A DNA stretch of 64,000 nucleotides from NCBI RefSeq assembly GCF_013034685.1, contig NZ_WQGO01000002.1, positions 62,001 to 126,000 on the forward strand, written 5' to 3'. Below the pieces are notes generated by a model. That model had not been told where the DNA came from. It worked only from the letters and a program-made list of their open reading frames with translations, and did not search any database. Shown here piece after piece: positions 54,398 through 63,008 of this stretch; the first letter of the stretch is position 1, and every line of letters begins with the position of its first letter. This stretch comes from Ruegeria lacuscaerulensis. Lineage in GTDB: Bacteria; Pseudomonadota; Alphaproteobacteria; Rhodobacterales; Rhodobacteraceae. Made by a program: the position numbers and the translations under genes.

Positions 54398-55422
54398 AGC
54401 TCAGCCCACGCGAGGCTGAGGGGTATTTTGCGCGGCCTGACGCCGACAAGCTTGGGTTGCTGATATACGGCTCGGATGCGATGCGTGTGGCGTTGAAGCG
54501 CCAGCAGGTTCTGGCGGCCCTTCTGGGCGCAAATGCCGAAGAAGAGATGCGCTTGACGCGGATGCCCGGCAGCGATCTGCGCGGCGACCCGGCCCTGTTG
54601 CTGGATGCAGTAAAAGCCGTCGGGTTCTTCCCCGGCCCGCGCGCCGTGTTTGTCGAGGACACCACCGACGTTGCCGCCCCTGCGATCCTTGCTGCATTCG
54701 AGGATTGGGCACCCGGTGACGCCCAGATCATCGTCACCGCCGGGCAGTTGAAACCCAGCTCGAAAATCCGCAAGGCCTTTGAAGCACACCCTTCTGCCTA
54801 TGCGGTCGGCATCTACGACGATCCCCCATCACGGGCCGAGGTCGAACGGGTTTTGTCCCAGGCCGGGTTGAAGAACATCCCGACCGATTCGATGTCGGCG
54901 ATAACCGAACTCGCAGCCGGAATCAGCCCCGGTGACTTTGCGCAATCCATTGAAAAGCTGTCCCTATACAAGCGCCACGACAGTTCTGACCTGACCATCG
55001 AAGATATCGAAGCCTGCGCCCCCCGCTCGACCGAGGCCGCGTTGGACGATGTTCTGAACGTGGTGGCCGAGGGCCGCGCGGGCGAAATTGGTCCTCTGAT
55101 CCGCCGCTTGCAATCGCAGGGCACCAATGCGGTGACTTTGTGCATTGGGGCCACCCGGCATTTTCGTACGCTCTACGCCTGCGCCTCGGACCCTGGTGGG
55201 GCGGCGCAGGGTATCGGCAAGCTGCGTCCGCCGGTCTATGGCAAACGGCGCGACCGGATTCTGCGGCAGGCACAGGGATGGGGCGCGCCAAAGCTGCAAA
55301 CCGCGCTGACCGTTCTGACCGATACGGACCTGTCCTTACGTTCCGCCGGTCAAACCGCACCCGCCATGGCATTGGTGGAGCGCGCCATGATCCGCCTAGC
55401 AATGCTGGCCCGGTCGCGTTAG
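54394..55422 (+). CDS. holA: DNA polymerase III subunit delta
   Basis: Clamp-loader subunit of 342 residues that opens the sliding clamp. The N-terminal AAA+-like region lacks a Walker A, as usual (LGLLIYGSDAMRVALKRQQV), followed by FPGPRAVFVEDTTD and the C-terminal helical bundle ending in AMALVERAMIRLAMLARSR. Its start overlaps the lptE stop as ATGA. Confidence 0.92.
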   Translation: MKLSPREAEGYFARPDADKLGLLIYGSDAMRVALKRQQVLAALLGANAEEEMRLTRMPGSDLRGDPALLLDAVKAVGFFPGPRAVFVEDTTDVAAPAILAAFEDWAPGDAQIIVTAGQLKPSSKIRKAFEAHPSAYAVGIYDDPPSRAEVERVLSQAGLKNIPTDSMSAITELAAGISPGDFAQSIEKLSLYKRHDSSDLTIEDIEACAPRSTEAALDDVLNVVAEGRAGEIGPLIRRLQSQGTNAVTLCIGATRHFRTLYACASDPGGAAQGIGKLRPPVYGKRRDRILRQAQGWGAPKLQTALTVLTDTDLSLRSAGQTAPAMALVERAMIRLAMLARSR

Positions 55423-56597
55423 CGCGCCAGCCACTGCACGGCCCCACGCCCGGCCCAGCGCCCGGTGGCAAGGCACGCTGTCAAAAGATATCCCCCCGTC
55501 GGAGCCTCCCAATCCAGCATCTCACCCGCGCAGAACACGCCGGGTTTGGCCGTTAGCATCAGGTGGTCATCCATGGCGTCGCGCTGAATCCCACCTGCTG
55601 TAGAGATCGCCTCGTCCATCGGACGCAACTGCGCGCCAAGGATGGGTAAGTGTTTGAGCGACGCCGCTTCGTGTCCTTGCGGCGCACCTGCTTGCTTGGA
55701 CATCTCATGAAACAGAGCAATTTTCTGCGGCGGTAGTTTCAGAGCCTTTTTCAGCCATTGAGACAACGTTGTTTTCGCGCTTTTTGCCTCAAACCTCGCC
55801 TGCAGAGCTTTCGCACCCAGATCGGGCACCAGATCGACATTAAGATCCGCTCCCCGACGCAGCGCCGGTGTAAGCGAATACAGCCCGCCGCCTTCCAGCC
55901 CGGTGGCAGAGATCGTGGCCTCACCCCTGCTGTGCAACTCTCCGGCCATCCAGCGCACCGATTTCAGCGCCTTGCCGAAATGCGGCTGCATATGCGGGCT
56001 CCACGCCACCGACAGCGCCGAATTCGCCGGTTCGAACGAAGCCAGCGCCACACCTTTCTCTGCTAGCATCTTCGCCCATTGCCCATCTGATCCTAGCCGC
56101 GCCCAACTGGCCCCGCCCAGCGCCAGCACGGTCGCGTCGGGTTTGATAACCTGCGGCACCTCAGACGTGTCAAAACGCAGCGCGTCGCCATCCCAACCCA
56201 GCCAGCGCCAGCGGGTTCGGATCTGCACACCCGCCTCGTCCAACTGCCGCAGCCAGGCCCGCAACAGCGGCGAGGCTTTCATCACAGTGGGAAACACCCG
56301 TCCTGTCGAGCCGGTGAACAGCTCTTGTCCCAGCCCACGCGCCCAATCCTGCACGGCGTCGGCATCAAATTCGGCCACCATCGGGCGCAGCCAATCCGCT
56401 GCGCCGCCATAGTTGGGCATCAGCGCTGCGAACGGTTCATCCTTGGTCAGATTCAAGCCGGATTTGCCTGCCATCAGAAACTTGCGCGCGACAGAAGGCT
56501 TGGCCTCGGCCACCAGCACGTCGTGACCCGCTGCGGCAAGCTGCTCTGCCGCCATCAGACCCGCAGGCCCGGCACCGATTACAACTGCATGTGCCAT
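55419..56597 (-). CDS. HI0933-family flavoprotein (BaiN/RdsA-like)
   Basis: FAD-dependent oxidoreductase of 392 residues. The Rossmann motif VIGAGPAGLMAAEQL begins the protein, KSGLNLTK and ALGGASWARLGSDG are HI0933 segments, and the C-terminal FCAGEMLDWEAPTGGYLLTA closes the FAD site. Function of the family is largely unknown. It is convergent with holA; the stop codons overlap by two bases. Confidence 0.88.
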   Translation of the reverse strand: MAHAVVIGAGPAGLMAAEQLAAAGHDVLVAEAKPSVARKFLMAGKSGLNLTKDEPFAALMPNYGGAADWLRPMVAEFDADAVQDWARGLGQELFTGSTGRVFPTVMKASPLLRAWLRQLDEAGVQIRTRWRWLGWDGDALRFDTSEVPQVIKPDATVLALGGASWARLGSDGQWAKMLAEKGVALASFEPANSALSVAWSPHMQPHFGKALKSVRWMAGELHSRGEATISATGLEGGGLYSLTPALRRGADLNVDLVPDLGAKALQARFEAKSAKTTLSQWLKKALKLPPQKIALFHEMSKQAGAPQGHEAASLKHLPILGAQLRPMDEAISTAGGIQRDAMDDHLMLTAKPGVFCAGEMLDWEAPTGGYLLTACLATGRWAGRGAVQWLAR

Positions 56598-56642
56598 TGC
56601 TGTCCTCTTGCCTTTCGCACGCCCTGAGCCACAGTCTGCCCC

Positions 56643-56939
56643 ATGCCCGACCGCGACCCCATCTGCCCGCTATGTGACCGCCCCATTCCTGACGGGGGCG
56701 GAAGCCTGCACCATCTGATCCCAAAACTCAAAGGGGGCAAGGGCGGGCCCACGGTTTTACTGCACGTGATCTGCCACAAAGAGGTCCACGCCACATTGTC
56801 CGAAGCCGAACTGGCCCGCAATTTCAACACGGTCGAGGCCCTGCGTACACACCCTCGAATTGAGAAATTCCTGAACTGGGTGCGCAAACGCCCGCCCGGC
56901 TTTCGCTCAAAAGTTCCAGGCAAGCGGCGCGGACGGTGA
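56643..56939 (+). CDS. Small HNH-type zinc protein
   Basis: Protein of 98 residues with ICPLCDRPIP (Cys8, Cys11), SLHHLIPKLKGGKGG and HVICHKEVHATLSE, the layout of a compact HNH endonuclease with a zinc-binding Cys pair. The C-terminus is basic (KVPGKRRGR). It might nick DNA or only bind it. It is divergent from the flavoprotein gene and convergent with the VOC gene, with no other defence or mobile genes nearby. Confidence 0.82.
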   Translation: MPDRDPICPLCDRPIPDGGGSLHHLIPKLKGGKGGPTVLLHVICHKEVHATLSEAELARNFNTVEALRTHPRIEKFLNWVRKRPPGFRSKVPGKRRGR

Positions 56940-57677
56940 TCAGCCCGGCCAGACGCGATCCCCGAACGCATCGTGGATAGGGGCTTGCAGCCCTTCGATC
57001 TCGATCCCGCGACAATCCGGCGAGGGTGCGAATTGTGCACCTGCCACGTTCTGAAATTCCAAGGTCGTGTAGGGACGTTTCCACAGCCATTCCCGGTTCG
57101 CCACGGCCCACGGATCGGCATCCGGGGGCGTATCGTCGGTGAAGGCATAGAAATGCAGATCGAACCCATACTGGGCAACATCCTGCATCGACAAAAGGCG
57201 CATGCCCTGCGCGCGGCAGAACCTGTCCTCGGCCCCGATATCGCCTGTGCGCAGGGTGATCTGACCGATCCGGGCCTGCGCAAAAGGATCACTGGGGTCC
57301 GCCGCGTTGTCCGAGCGGTTGCCCTCAAAATCATGTTGCAGCAGTTCGATGACAAACCCCTCGGGGTCGGTCAGGTGGCACATATAGCCGATGTCCAGAA
57401 ACTGCCGAGGGGTCGAGACCTCAACCCCCTGTCGCCGCAGATAGGCCGCTGCCAGATCGACGTCGGGAAGGGTAATGCCAATCTTCCAATAGCGCTGGCC
57501 TTGGTCGTGGCTATAGCCCCCACCCCCGGGCATCAGCAGCAGATCAGCATCTTCGCCCGCATATCCCAGACGCAGGCTCGCCCCCTGTTCTTGCGCGTGC
57601 ATACCCAAAAGCCCGCCGTAGAACTCTGACAGGCGTTCAGGGTCCGCGACCCGAAGACGGATGGCAGATAATCTCAT
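56940..57677 (-). CDS. VOC-family (glyoxalase/dioxygenase fold) protein
   Basis: Protein of 245 residues with two vicinal-oxygen-chelate modules: IRLRVADPERLSEFYGGLLG to about residue 120 (ending DPEGFVIELLQHD) and IGQITLRTGDIGAEDRFCRA in the second. It may be a dioxygenase or lyase for an aromatic or enol intermediate. ATG 57677 overlaps the enoyl-CoA hydratase stop as ATGA, so it is the third gene of an operon with the SDR and hydratase genes. Confidence 0.83.
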   Translation of the reverse strand: MRLSAIRLRVADPERLSEFYGGLLGMHAQEQGASLRLGYAGEDADLLLMPGGGGYSHDQGQRYWKIGITLPDVDLAAAYLRRQGVEVSTPRQFLDIGYMCHLTDPEGFVIELLQHDFEGNRSDNAADPSDPFAQARIGQITLRTGDIGAEDRFCRAQGMRLLSMQDVAQYGFDLHFYAFTDDTPPDADPWAVANREWLWKRPYTTLEFQNVAGAQFAPSPDCRGIEIEGLQAPIHDAFGDRVWPG

Positions 57678-58282
57678 GGGCAAAGCTCGGCAATTCCAGC
57701 CGCGATTTTCGGATCGGCGCTCAGGCTGTCTAACACCAGATCCTGTGCCGTCTGAATCAATGCGTCAGGTTCAACCACACGATCGACCAGACCGAAGGCA
57801 AAGGCTTCATCCGCTGCGATCTTTTGCCCGGCCATCAGGATCATCTTGGTCCGGGATGGCCCGATCAGCGCTGCCATACGACCCGGATCAGACGGTTGAG
57901 GCAAAAACCCCAGCTTCATGACCGGGTAGAAAAACTTGGCCGTGGGCACGGCAATGCGGATGTCACAGGCCAGAACCATCCCGTTGGCCCCGCCCGCCAG
58001 CGTCCCGTTCAGGGCCGCCACGGTCAGGCATGGCAGCGCTGCAATGGCTCCGGACAGACGTTCCCACAAATCCGAGGTTGCCAGCCCTGCCCGCGCCTCA
58101 TCCAGATCGGCACCAGCGCTGAACACCTTGCCAGCACCGGTCAGGATCAAGGCGCGTGCCTCTGTCGCGGCTTCGGCTATTTCACAAAGTTCGGTCAGCA
58201 TTGCCCCGGTCAGCGCATTGGCCTTTCCGGGGTTGTTCAGCGTAACGGTCCAAAGCCCGTCCGCCTTACTTAACTCAATCAC
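57674..58282 (-). CDS. Enoyl-CoA hydratase/isomerase family protein
   Basis: Crotonase-fold protein of 202 residues, shorter than the usual 255-260. The oxyanion-hole regions GAGKVFSAGADLDEA and AALNGTLAGGANGMVLACD are present. The shortened C-terminus and the Gln-Pro-Ser stretch LGFLPQPSDPGR instead of a Glu-bearing motif make the catalytic residues uncertain. Start is GTG 58282, overlapping the SDR stop as GTGA. Confidence 0.82.
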   Translation of the reverse strand: MIELSKADGLWTVTLNNPGKANALTGAMLTELCEIAEAATEARALILTGAGKVFSAGADLDEARAGLATSDLWERLSGAIAALPCLTVAALNGTLAGGANGMVLACDIRIAVPTAKFFYPVMKLGFLPQPSDPGRMAALIGPSRTKMILMAGQKIAADEAFAFGLVDRVVEPDALIQTAQDLVLDSLSADPKIAAGIAELCP

Positions 58283-59022
58283 GTCAGACCTACCCGTTGT
58301 CGAATGTCCTCGCGGCGTAGCGATATCTCATCACCCAGAAACTCATCGGCGTCCTTGGTGCACATCCATAGCAACGCGCGCGCGGGCCAATCGGCGGGGA
58401 TGTGATCGCTCCACTCCAACTGGCTGACGGCGTTGATGCCGCTGGCCTTGATCACGCGCTGCATATCCGTGGCCACAGTACCCGGAGATAGCCCCATCGC
58501 GCGGATGCCGTGAATAGATTCCTCAAGATGCAAACACTCGGTCAGCATCTTCGCCCCGGCCTTGGAGGCGCAATAGTGGCTCCACGCCTCAATCGCGTTC
58601 GAGGCCGCGCCGGACGAGATGGTGATCACCGTCCCCCCACCGGCTGCCCGCATAATCGGCAACGCGGCGCGCATCCCGTAGAAAACGCCCTTGAGGTTAA
58701 TATCGATCGCCTTACCCCAAGCCTCGACATCGGCATTCGACAGATGAAAGATCGGATCAATCACACCCGCATTGCCGATCAGCACGTCCAGCCCGCCAAA
58801 GCGGTCCACGCAATCGGCCACGGCCTGTTCGACCTGCGCAAAATCGCTGACGTCACATTGCAACGCAATCGCATTCTCCCCCAGCGAAGCCGCCAGAGCA
58901 TCGATCTGGTCCCTGTTGCGCGCAACAAGGGCGACATTCGCCCCGGCCGCGGCAAAAACGCGCCCTGCTTCGGCCCCGATGCCGCGACTGGCCCCAGTTA
59001 TCAGTACGGTTTTTCCTTGCAT
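58279..59022 (-). CDS. SDR-family oxidoreductase
   Basis: Short-chain dehydrogenase of 247 residues: cofactor motif VLITGASRGIGAEAGRVF, LIGNAGVIDPIF, catalytic Ser in ISSGAASN and the YxxxK motif in HYCASKAGAKML. ATG 59022 has GGAGG upstream on the minus strand. It is the first gene of the SDR-hydratase-VOC operon, whose joint substrate is unknown. Confidence 0.88.
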   Translation of the reverse strand: MQGKTVLITGASRGIGAEAGRVFAAAGANVALVARNRDQIDALAASLGENAIALQCDVSDFAQVEQAVADCVDRFGGLDVLIGNAGVIDPIFHLSNADVEAWGKAIDINLKGVFYGMRAALPIMRAAGGGTVITISSGAASNAIEAWSHYCASKAGAKMLTECLHLEESIHGIRAMGLSPGTVATDMQRVIKASGINAVSQLEWSDHIPADWPARALLWMCTKDADEFLGDEISLRREDIRQRVGLT

Positions 59023-59162
59023 GTGGACCCTGTACCTCCGTTGTTTTGAGATTGTGTAAACCTCTACCCCGCTAACGGGGAAAGGGTCCAGCCCTTGCCC
59101 CTTGACGCCCGACGCCACAGGCACGACGATGCCCGCAAAATTGATCAAGAAGGGTTCTTGTA

Positions 59163-60686
59163 ATGTCCGTTTTCCTTCGCCGCAGCAGCGGCGCTGTTTT
59201 GGCCTATGCCGTCATTTCCCAAGGCGCGTTTGCCGATGTTACTGCACAGGATGTGTGGAACGACTGGCAAAGCTATCTGTCCCAGATGGGCTACACGGTC
59301 GAGGCGCAGCAATCAGCCAATGGCAATGTACTTAGCATCACGGACATGAACCTGAACATGGTTCTGCCCGAAGAGGACAGCAGCTTTAAAATGCAGGTCC
59401 CGCAGATGACGCTGACCGAAAACGGTGATGGAACCGTCAGCATTTCCCTGCCCGAAACTCTGCCGATGACTGTCTCGGGTGAGGGTGAGGGCGAGGCGTT
59501 CTCGGCCAAGATCCTGTATACCCACAAAGGTCTGAACATGGTCGTGTCGGGCAGCCCGGATGAGATGACCTATGACTATAGCGCCGACACATTGGGGATC
59601 ACGCTGGACGAGATAACGGCCAATGGTGAAACTCTGCCCAGCGACGTTTTGGGTGTGGCCGTACAGCTTGCCGATCTGGCGGGCAGTTCGCGCATGAAGA
59701 TCGGTGAAAACCGCGATATAGACCAGACCTTCACCGCCAGCGCACTCAGCTATGATCTGGCCTTCGACGACCCTGAAAACGACGATACCGGCAAGATCGG
59801 CGGCAAGTTGGAACAGCTTGCGTTTGAAGGCACCAACGTTATCCCGTCGAATTTCGATGTCTCGGACCCTCTGGCCTTTTACCAAAATGGTTTCGAATTC
59901 TCGGGGCTGTTTACCTATGCCTCCGGCAAAACGGCCATCGCGGGCACCTCGGACGGAGAAAGCTTTGACATGAGCAGTTCCTCTGAGGGGGGGCGGTTCG
60001 GGGCCAGCTTTGACGCGCAGCGTCTGGCCTATGATCTGGAGCAGAACAGCACCAAACTGGCAGTGACCACGGCAGACCTGCCTTTCCCGATCGAGATTGC
60101 GATGGCCAATGCCGGGCTGAAATTCGAATTCCCGGTGCAGAAATCCGAAGAAATTCAACCGTTCGGCTTCGCCTTCAACCTGACCGATTTCACCATGTCG
60201 GACGTATTGTGGAGCATCTTTGACCCCGCAGGTGCGCTGCCGCGTGATCCGGCCACCATTGCTTTGGATACGGCGGGCACTGCAAAAATCCTGACCGATT
60301 TCTTCGACCCCGAAGCAGTCGAGTCGCTGGCCTTGTCCGAAGACGCGCCGGGTGAGTTGCATTCGCTGAAGATCAACGAGCTGCTGGTGTCTCTGGTCGG
60401 GGCGAAACTGACCGGTGAGGGCGATTTCACCTTCGACAACACCAATACGCAAGAACTGGGCGGCCTGCCCACACCCGTCGGCAGCACCACGCTACAACTG
60501 GTCGGGGCCAATAAGTTGATCGACACGCTGATCAGCATGGGATTGGTTGCGGAAAGCGATGCTCTGGGCGCGCGGATGATGATGGGTCTCATGGCCGTTC
60601 CCGGCGAAGAACCCGATACGCTGAATTCCAAGATCGAATTCACCGAGGATGGCCAAATTCTGGCCAATGGTCAGCGCATCAAGTGA
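59163..60686 (+). CDS. DUF2125 secreted/periplasmic protein
   Basis: Acidic, beta-rich protein of 507 residues with a signal peptide (cut near AFA-DV, residue 24). Repeated strand patterns, such as SITDMNLNMVLPE and GKLEQLAFEGTNVIPSNFDV, match DUF2125, a family mainly found in Rhodobacterales and relatives. The function is unknown, possibly envelope or lipid related in the AsmA-like manner. It stands alone; a 9-bp hairpin follows at 60695-60725. Confidence 0.83.
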   Translation: MSVFLRRSSGAVLAYAVISQGAFADVTAQDVWNDWQSYLSQMGYTVEAQQSANGNVLSITDMNLNMVLPEEDSSFKMQVPQMTLTENGDGTVSISLPETLPMTVSGEGEGEAFSAKILYTHKGLNMVVSGSPDEMTYDYSADTLGITLDEITANGETLPSDVLGVAVQLADLAGSSRMKIGENRDIDQTFTASALSYDLAFDDPENDDTGKIGGKLEQLAFEGTNVIPSNFDVSDPLAFYQNGFEFSGLFTYASGKTAIAGTSDGESFDMSSSSEGGRFGASFDAQRLAYDLEQNSTKLAVTTADLPFPIEIAMANAGLKFEFPVQKSEEIQPFGFAFNLTDFTMSDVLWSIFDPAGALPRDPATIALDTAGTAKILTDFFDPEAVESLALSEDAPGELHSLKINELLVSLVGAKLTGEGDFTFDNTNTQELGGLPTPVGSTTLQLVGANKLIDTLISMGLVAESDALGARMMMGLMAVPGEEPDTLNSKIEFTEDGQILANGQRIK

Positions 60687-60694
60687 CCTGCACT

Positions 60695-60725
60695 GTCAGA
60701 GGGTGGTCATCACCTGCCCTCTGAC
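60695..60725 (+). terminator. Hairpin after the DUF2125 gene
   Basis: GTCAGAGGG (60695-60703) and CCCTCTGAC (60717-60725), nine perfect pairs around 13 bases, followed by the weak T-rich GTCCTTTCC. Probable terminator 9 bases after the stop. Confidence 0.6.
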
Positions 60726-60874
60726 GTCCTTTCCGGTTCGAATACGGTGACGATTTTCCATTGCCCTGAAATGCGCCCGGCGTTCACGCAACTTCGTTGT
60801 GCCCAATGGCATTGGGGGCCTTGCGGGATGCCCGGTCCGGGGCTAGGTCCAATACAACCACACCCGGAGGCCTC

Positions 60875-62221
60875 ATGACCCGCGCACTCGAAGAAATCAG
60901 CCAGAACCTGCTGGATGCGGCCCGCAAAGCGGGGGCCGAGGCTGCCGATGCCATTGTATTGGACGGCTCCTCCGTGTCGGTCGAGGTGCGCGCCGGGGCG
61001 TTGGAACACGCCGAACGGTCGGAAGGTACCGATCTTGGATTACGTGTGTTTCTGGGCAAGCGGCAGGCGATCGTATCCAGCTCGGACAGCCGCCCCGAGA
61101 CCCTGACGGCAATGGCCGAACGTGCCGTCGCCATGGCAGGCGAAGCCCCCGAAGACCCCTTTACCGGCCTCGCCGACCCAGACCAGCTTGCCAAAACCTG
61201 GGACATGCAGGCGCTGGAGCTGTTTGATCCCACCCCCGAACCCACGGCCGAAGCCCTGTTGCAGGACGCATTGGCCGCCGAGGCTGCGGCGCTGGCTGTT
61301 GACGGGGTGTCTCAGGTCTCGGATGCGGCGGCGGCCTATGGGACGCACCGGGTGCATTTGGCAGCCAGCAATGGATTTTCCGGCGGTTATACTCGGTCCA
61401 GCCGGTCAACATCCTGCGTGGCGATCTCGGGCGAAGGCACCGGGATGGAGCGGGACTATGATGGTGACAGCCGCACCTTTCAGACCGATCTGCGCGCACC
61501 CGACGAGATCGGCCGCACCGCCGGGGAGCGTGCGGTTCAGCAAGTGGGCGCACGGAAACCAACCACCGGCACCTTTCCGGTTCTGTTTGACGAGCGCATC
61601 TCATCCTCGCTGATCGGGCATTTGCTAGGGGCCAGCAACGGCGCAGCCATTGCGCGCGGCGCATCCTGGCTGTCGGATTGTCTCGGCGAACAGGTTCTGC
61701 CCAAGCATATATCCCTGATCGAAGACCCGCATCGCCCGCGCATTGCCGGATCCCGCCCGTTTGACGCCGAAGGCCTGCCAACCCGACGCCGGGCGATTGT
61801 CGAAAACGGCGTTCTGACCGGGTGGACCTTGGATCTGGCCAGTGCGCGCAAGTTGGACATGACCTCGACGGGTAACGCTGCTCGCGGGGTCTCGGGGCCC
61901 CCGTCTCCCAGCAACTGGAACCTGAGCCTGACGCAGGGTGATCAAAGCAGGGCTGACCTGCTGCGCGATATGGGAACCGGGCTTTTGGCGACGTCGATGA
62001 TCGGGTCAACCATCAACCCCAATACAGGCGACTATTCCCGCGGCGCATCAGGCTTTTGGGTCGAAAATGGCGAGATCACCTATCCAGTCAATGAATGCAC
62101 CATTGCGGGCAATCTGCGCGACATGTTGAAACGGATCGTTCCGGCCAATGACGCTCGCCCCTATCTGTCGCGCGTGGTGCCGTCGTTGCTGATCGAAGGG
62201 ATGACACTTGCCGGCAACTGA
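60875..62221 (+). CDS. pmbA: TldD/PmbA-family metalloprotease-like protein PmbA
   Basis: Protein of 448 residues in the TldE/PmbA group, the non-metal-binding partner of TldD in peptide maturation/proteolysis. Segments seen are GLRVFLGKRQAIVSSSDSR, the Gly-rich TSTGNAARGVSG and the C-terminal SRGASGFWVENGEITYPVNE, which lacks the HExxxH motif of TldD. ATG 60875 has GGAGG at 60866-60870. The next gene starts at TTG 62208, overlapping by 14 bases. No tldD is in the window. Confidence 0.9.
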   Translation: MTRALEEISQNLLDAARKAGAEAADAIVLDGSSVSVEVRAGALEHAERSEGTDLGLRVFLGKRQAIVSSSDSRPETLTAMAERAVAMAGEAPEDPFTGLADPDQLAKTWDMQALELFDPTPEPTAEALLQDALAAEAAALAVDGVSQVSDAAAAYGTHRVHLAASNGFSGGYTRSSRSTSCVAISGEGTGMERDYDGDSRTFQTDLRAPDEIGRTAGERAVQQVGARKPTTGTFPVLFDERISSSLIGHLLGASNGAAIARGASWLSDCLGEQVLPKHISLIEDPHRPRIAGSRPFDAEGLPTRRRAIVENGVLTGWTLDLASARKLDMTSTGNAARGVSGPPSPSNWNLSLTQGDQSRADLLRDMGTGLLATSMIGSTINPNTGDYSRGASGFWVENGEITYPVNECTIAGNLRDMLKRIVPANDARPYLSRVVPSLLIEGMTLAGN

Positions 62222-63008
62222 CCTGCCCCTGCTGATCGACGCCGCATTGGAGGCCGGAAAGATCGCTACCCGCTATTCGGGCACCACGGCCCAGCGCTGG
62301 GACAAACCCGGCGGCGCGGGCCCGGTGACCGAAGCCGATCTGGCGGTGAACGCGATGCTGGAGCAGAAGCTGCCTGCTGCCCGGCCCGGCTATGGCTGGC
62401 TCAGCGAAGAGACCGAGGATTCCCAAGCGCGGCTTACAAAAGACCGGGTGTTCATCATCGACCCGATCGACGGCACGCGCAGCTTTGCCGAAGGCTCGCG
62501 GACCTGGGCGCATTCGCTAGCCGTTACAGAAGGCCAAGAAGTTACGGCAGCTGTTATATACTTACCCCGCCGCGACCTGCTTTTTGCGGCAGCCAAAGGG
62601 CAGGGAGCAACGCTAAACGGCACCGCAATACGCGTGTCTGGCATCGACGATCTGAACAGCGCTGAAGTTCTGGCAGCCAGACCAAATATGGACGCCAGCC
62701 ATTGGCGCAATGGCACAATTCCCGGCTTTCAGCGCAACTACCGCCCTTCGCTGGCTTATCGCATGGCTACGGTTGCGCAAGGGCGGTTCGACGGGATGCT
62801 GACGCTGCGCCCAAGCTGGGAATGGGATATCGCCGCCGGTGATCTGATCATCCGCGAAGCGGGCGGAGTGTGTTCCGACCGAATGGGCGGGCCGCTGCGC
62901 TTCAACAACCCGCATCCCCGCCTAAATGGGGTCGTCGCTGCAGGGGCCGCCTTGCACAGCCGTATAACCAACATGCTGGAGCCGGAAAGCACCGGGCCCT
63001 GGTCATGA
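62208..63008 (+). CDS. Inositol-monophosphatase-family phosphatase (CysQ-like)
   Basis: Metal-dependent phosphatase of 266 residues: GEE-type motif WLSEETEDS, DPIDGTRSF and WEWDIAAGDLI are intact. Likely 3'(2'),5'-bisphosphate nucleotidase (CysQ), which removes PAP from sulfate assimilation, or a SuhB-type phosphatase. The start TTG 62208 is inside pmbA, with AAGGGA at 62195-62200. The WaaA-like gene overlaps its stop as ATGA. Confidence 0.87.
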   Translation: MPATDLPLLIDAALEAGKIATRYSGTTAQRWDKPGGAGPVTEADLAVNAMLEQKLPAARPGYGWLSEETEDSQARLTKDRVFIIDPIDGTRSFAEGSRTWAHSLAVTEGQEVTAAVIYLPRRDLLFAAAKGQGATLNGTAIRVSGIDDLNSAEVLAARPNMDASHWRNGTIPGFQRNYRPSLAYRMATVAQGRFDGMLTLRPSWEWDIAAGDLIIREAGGVCSDRMGGPLRFNNPHPRLNGVVAAGAALHSRITNMLEPESTGPWS

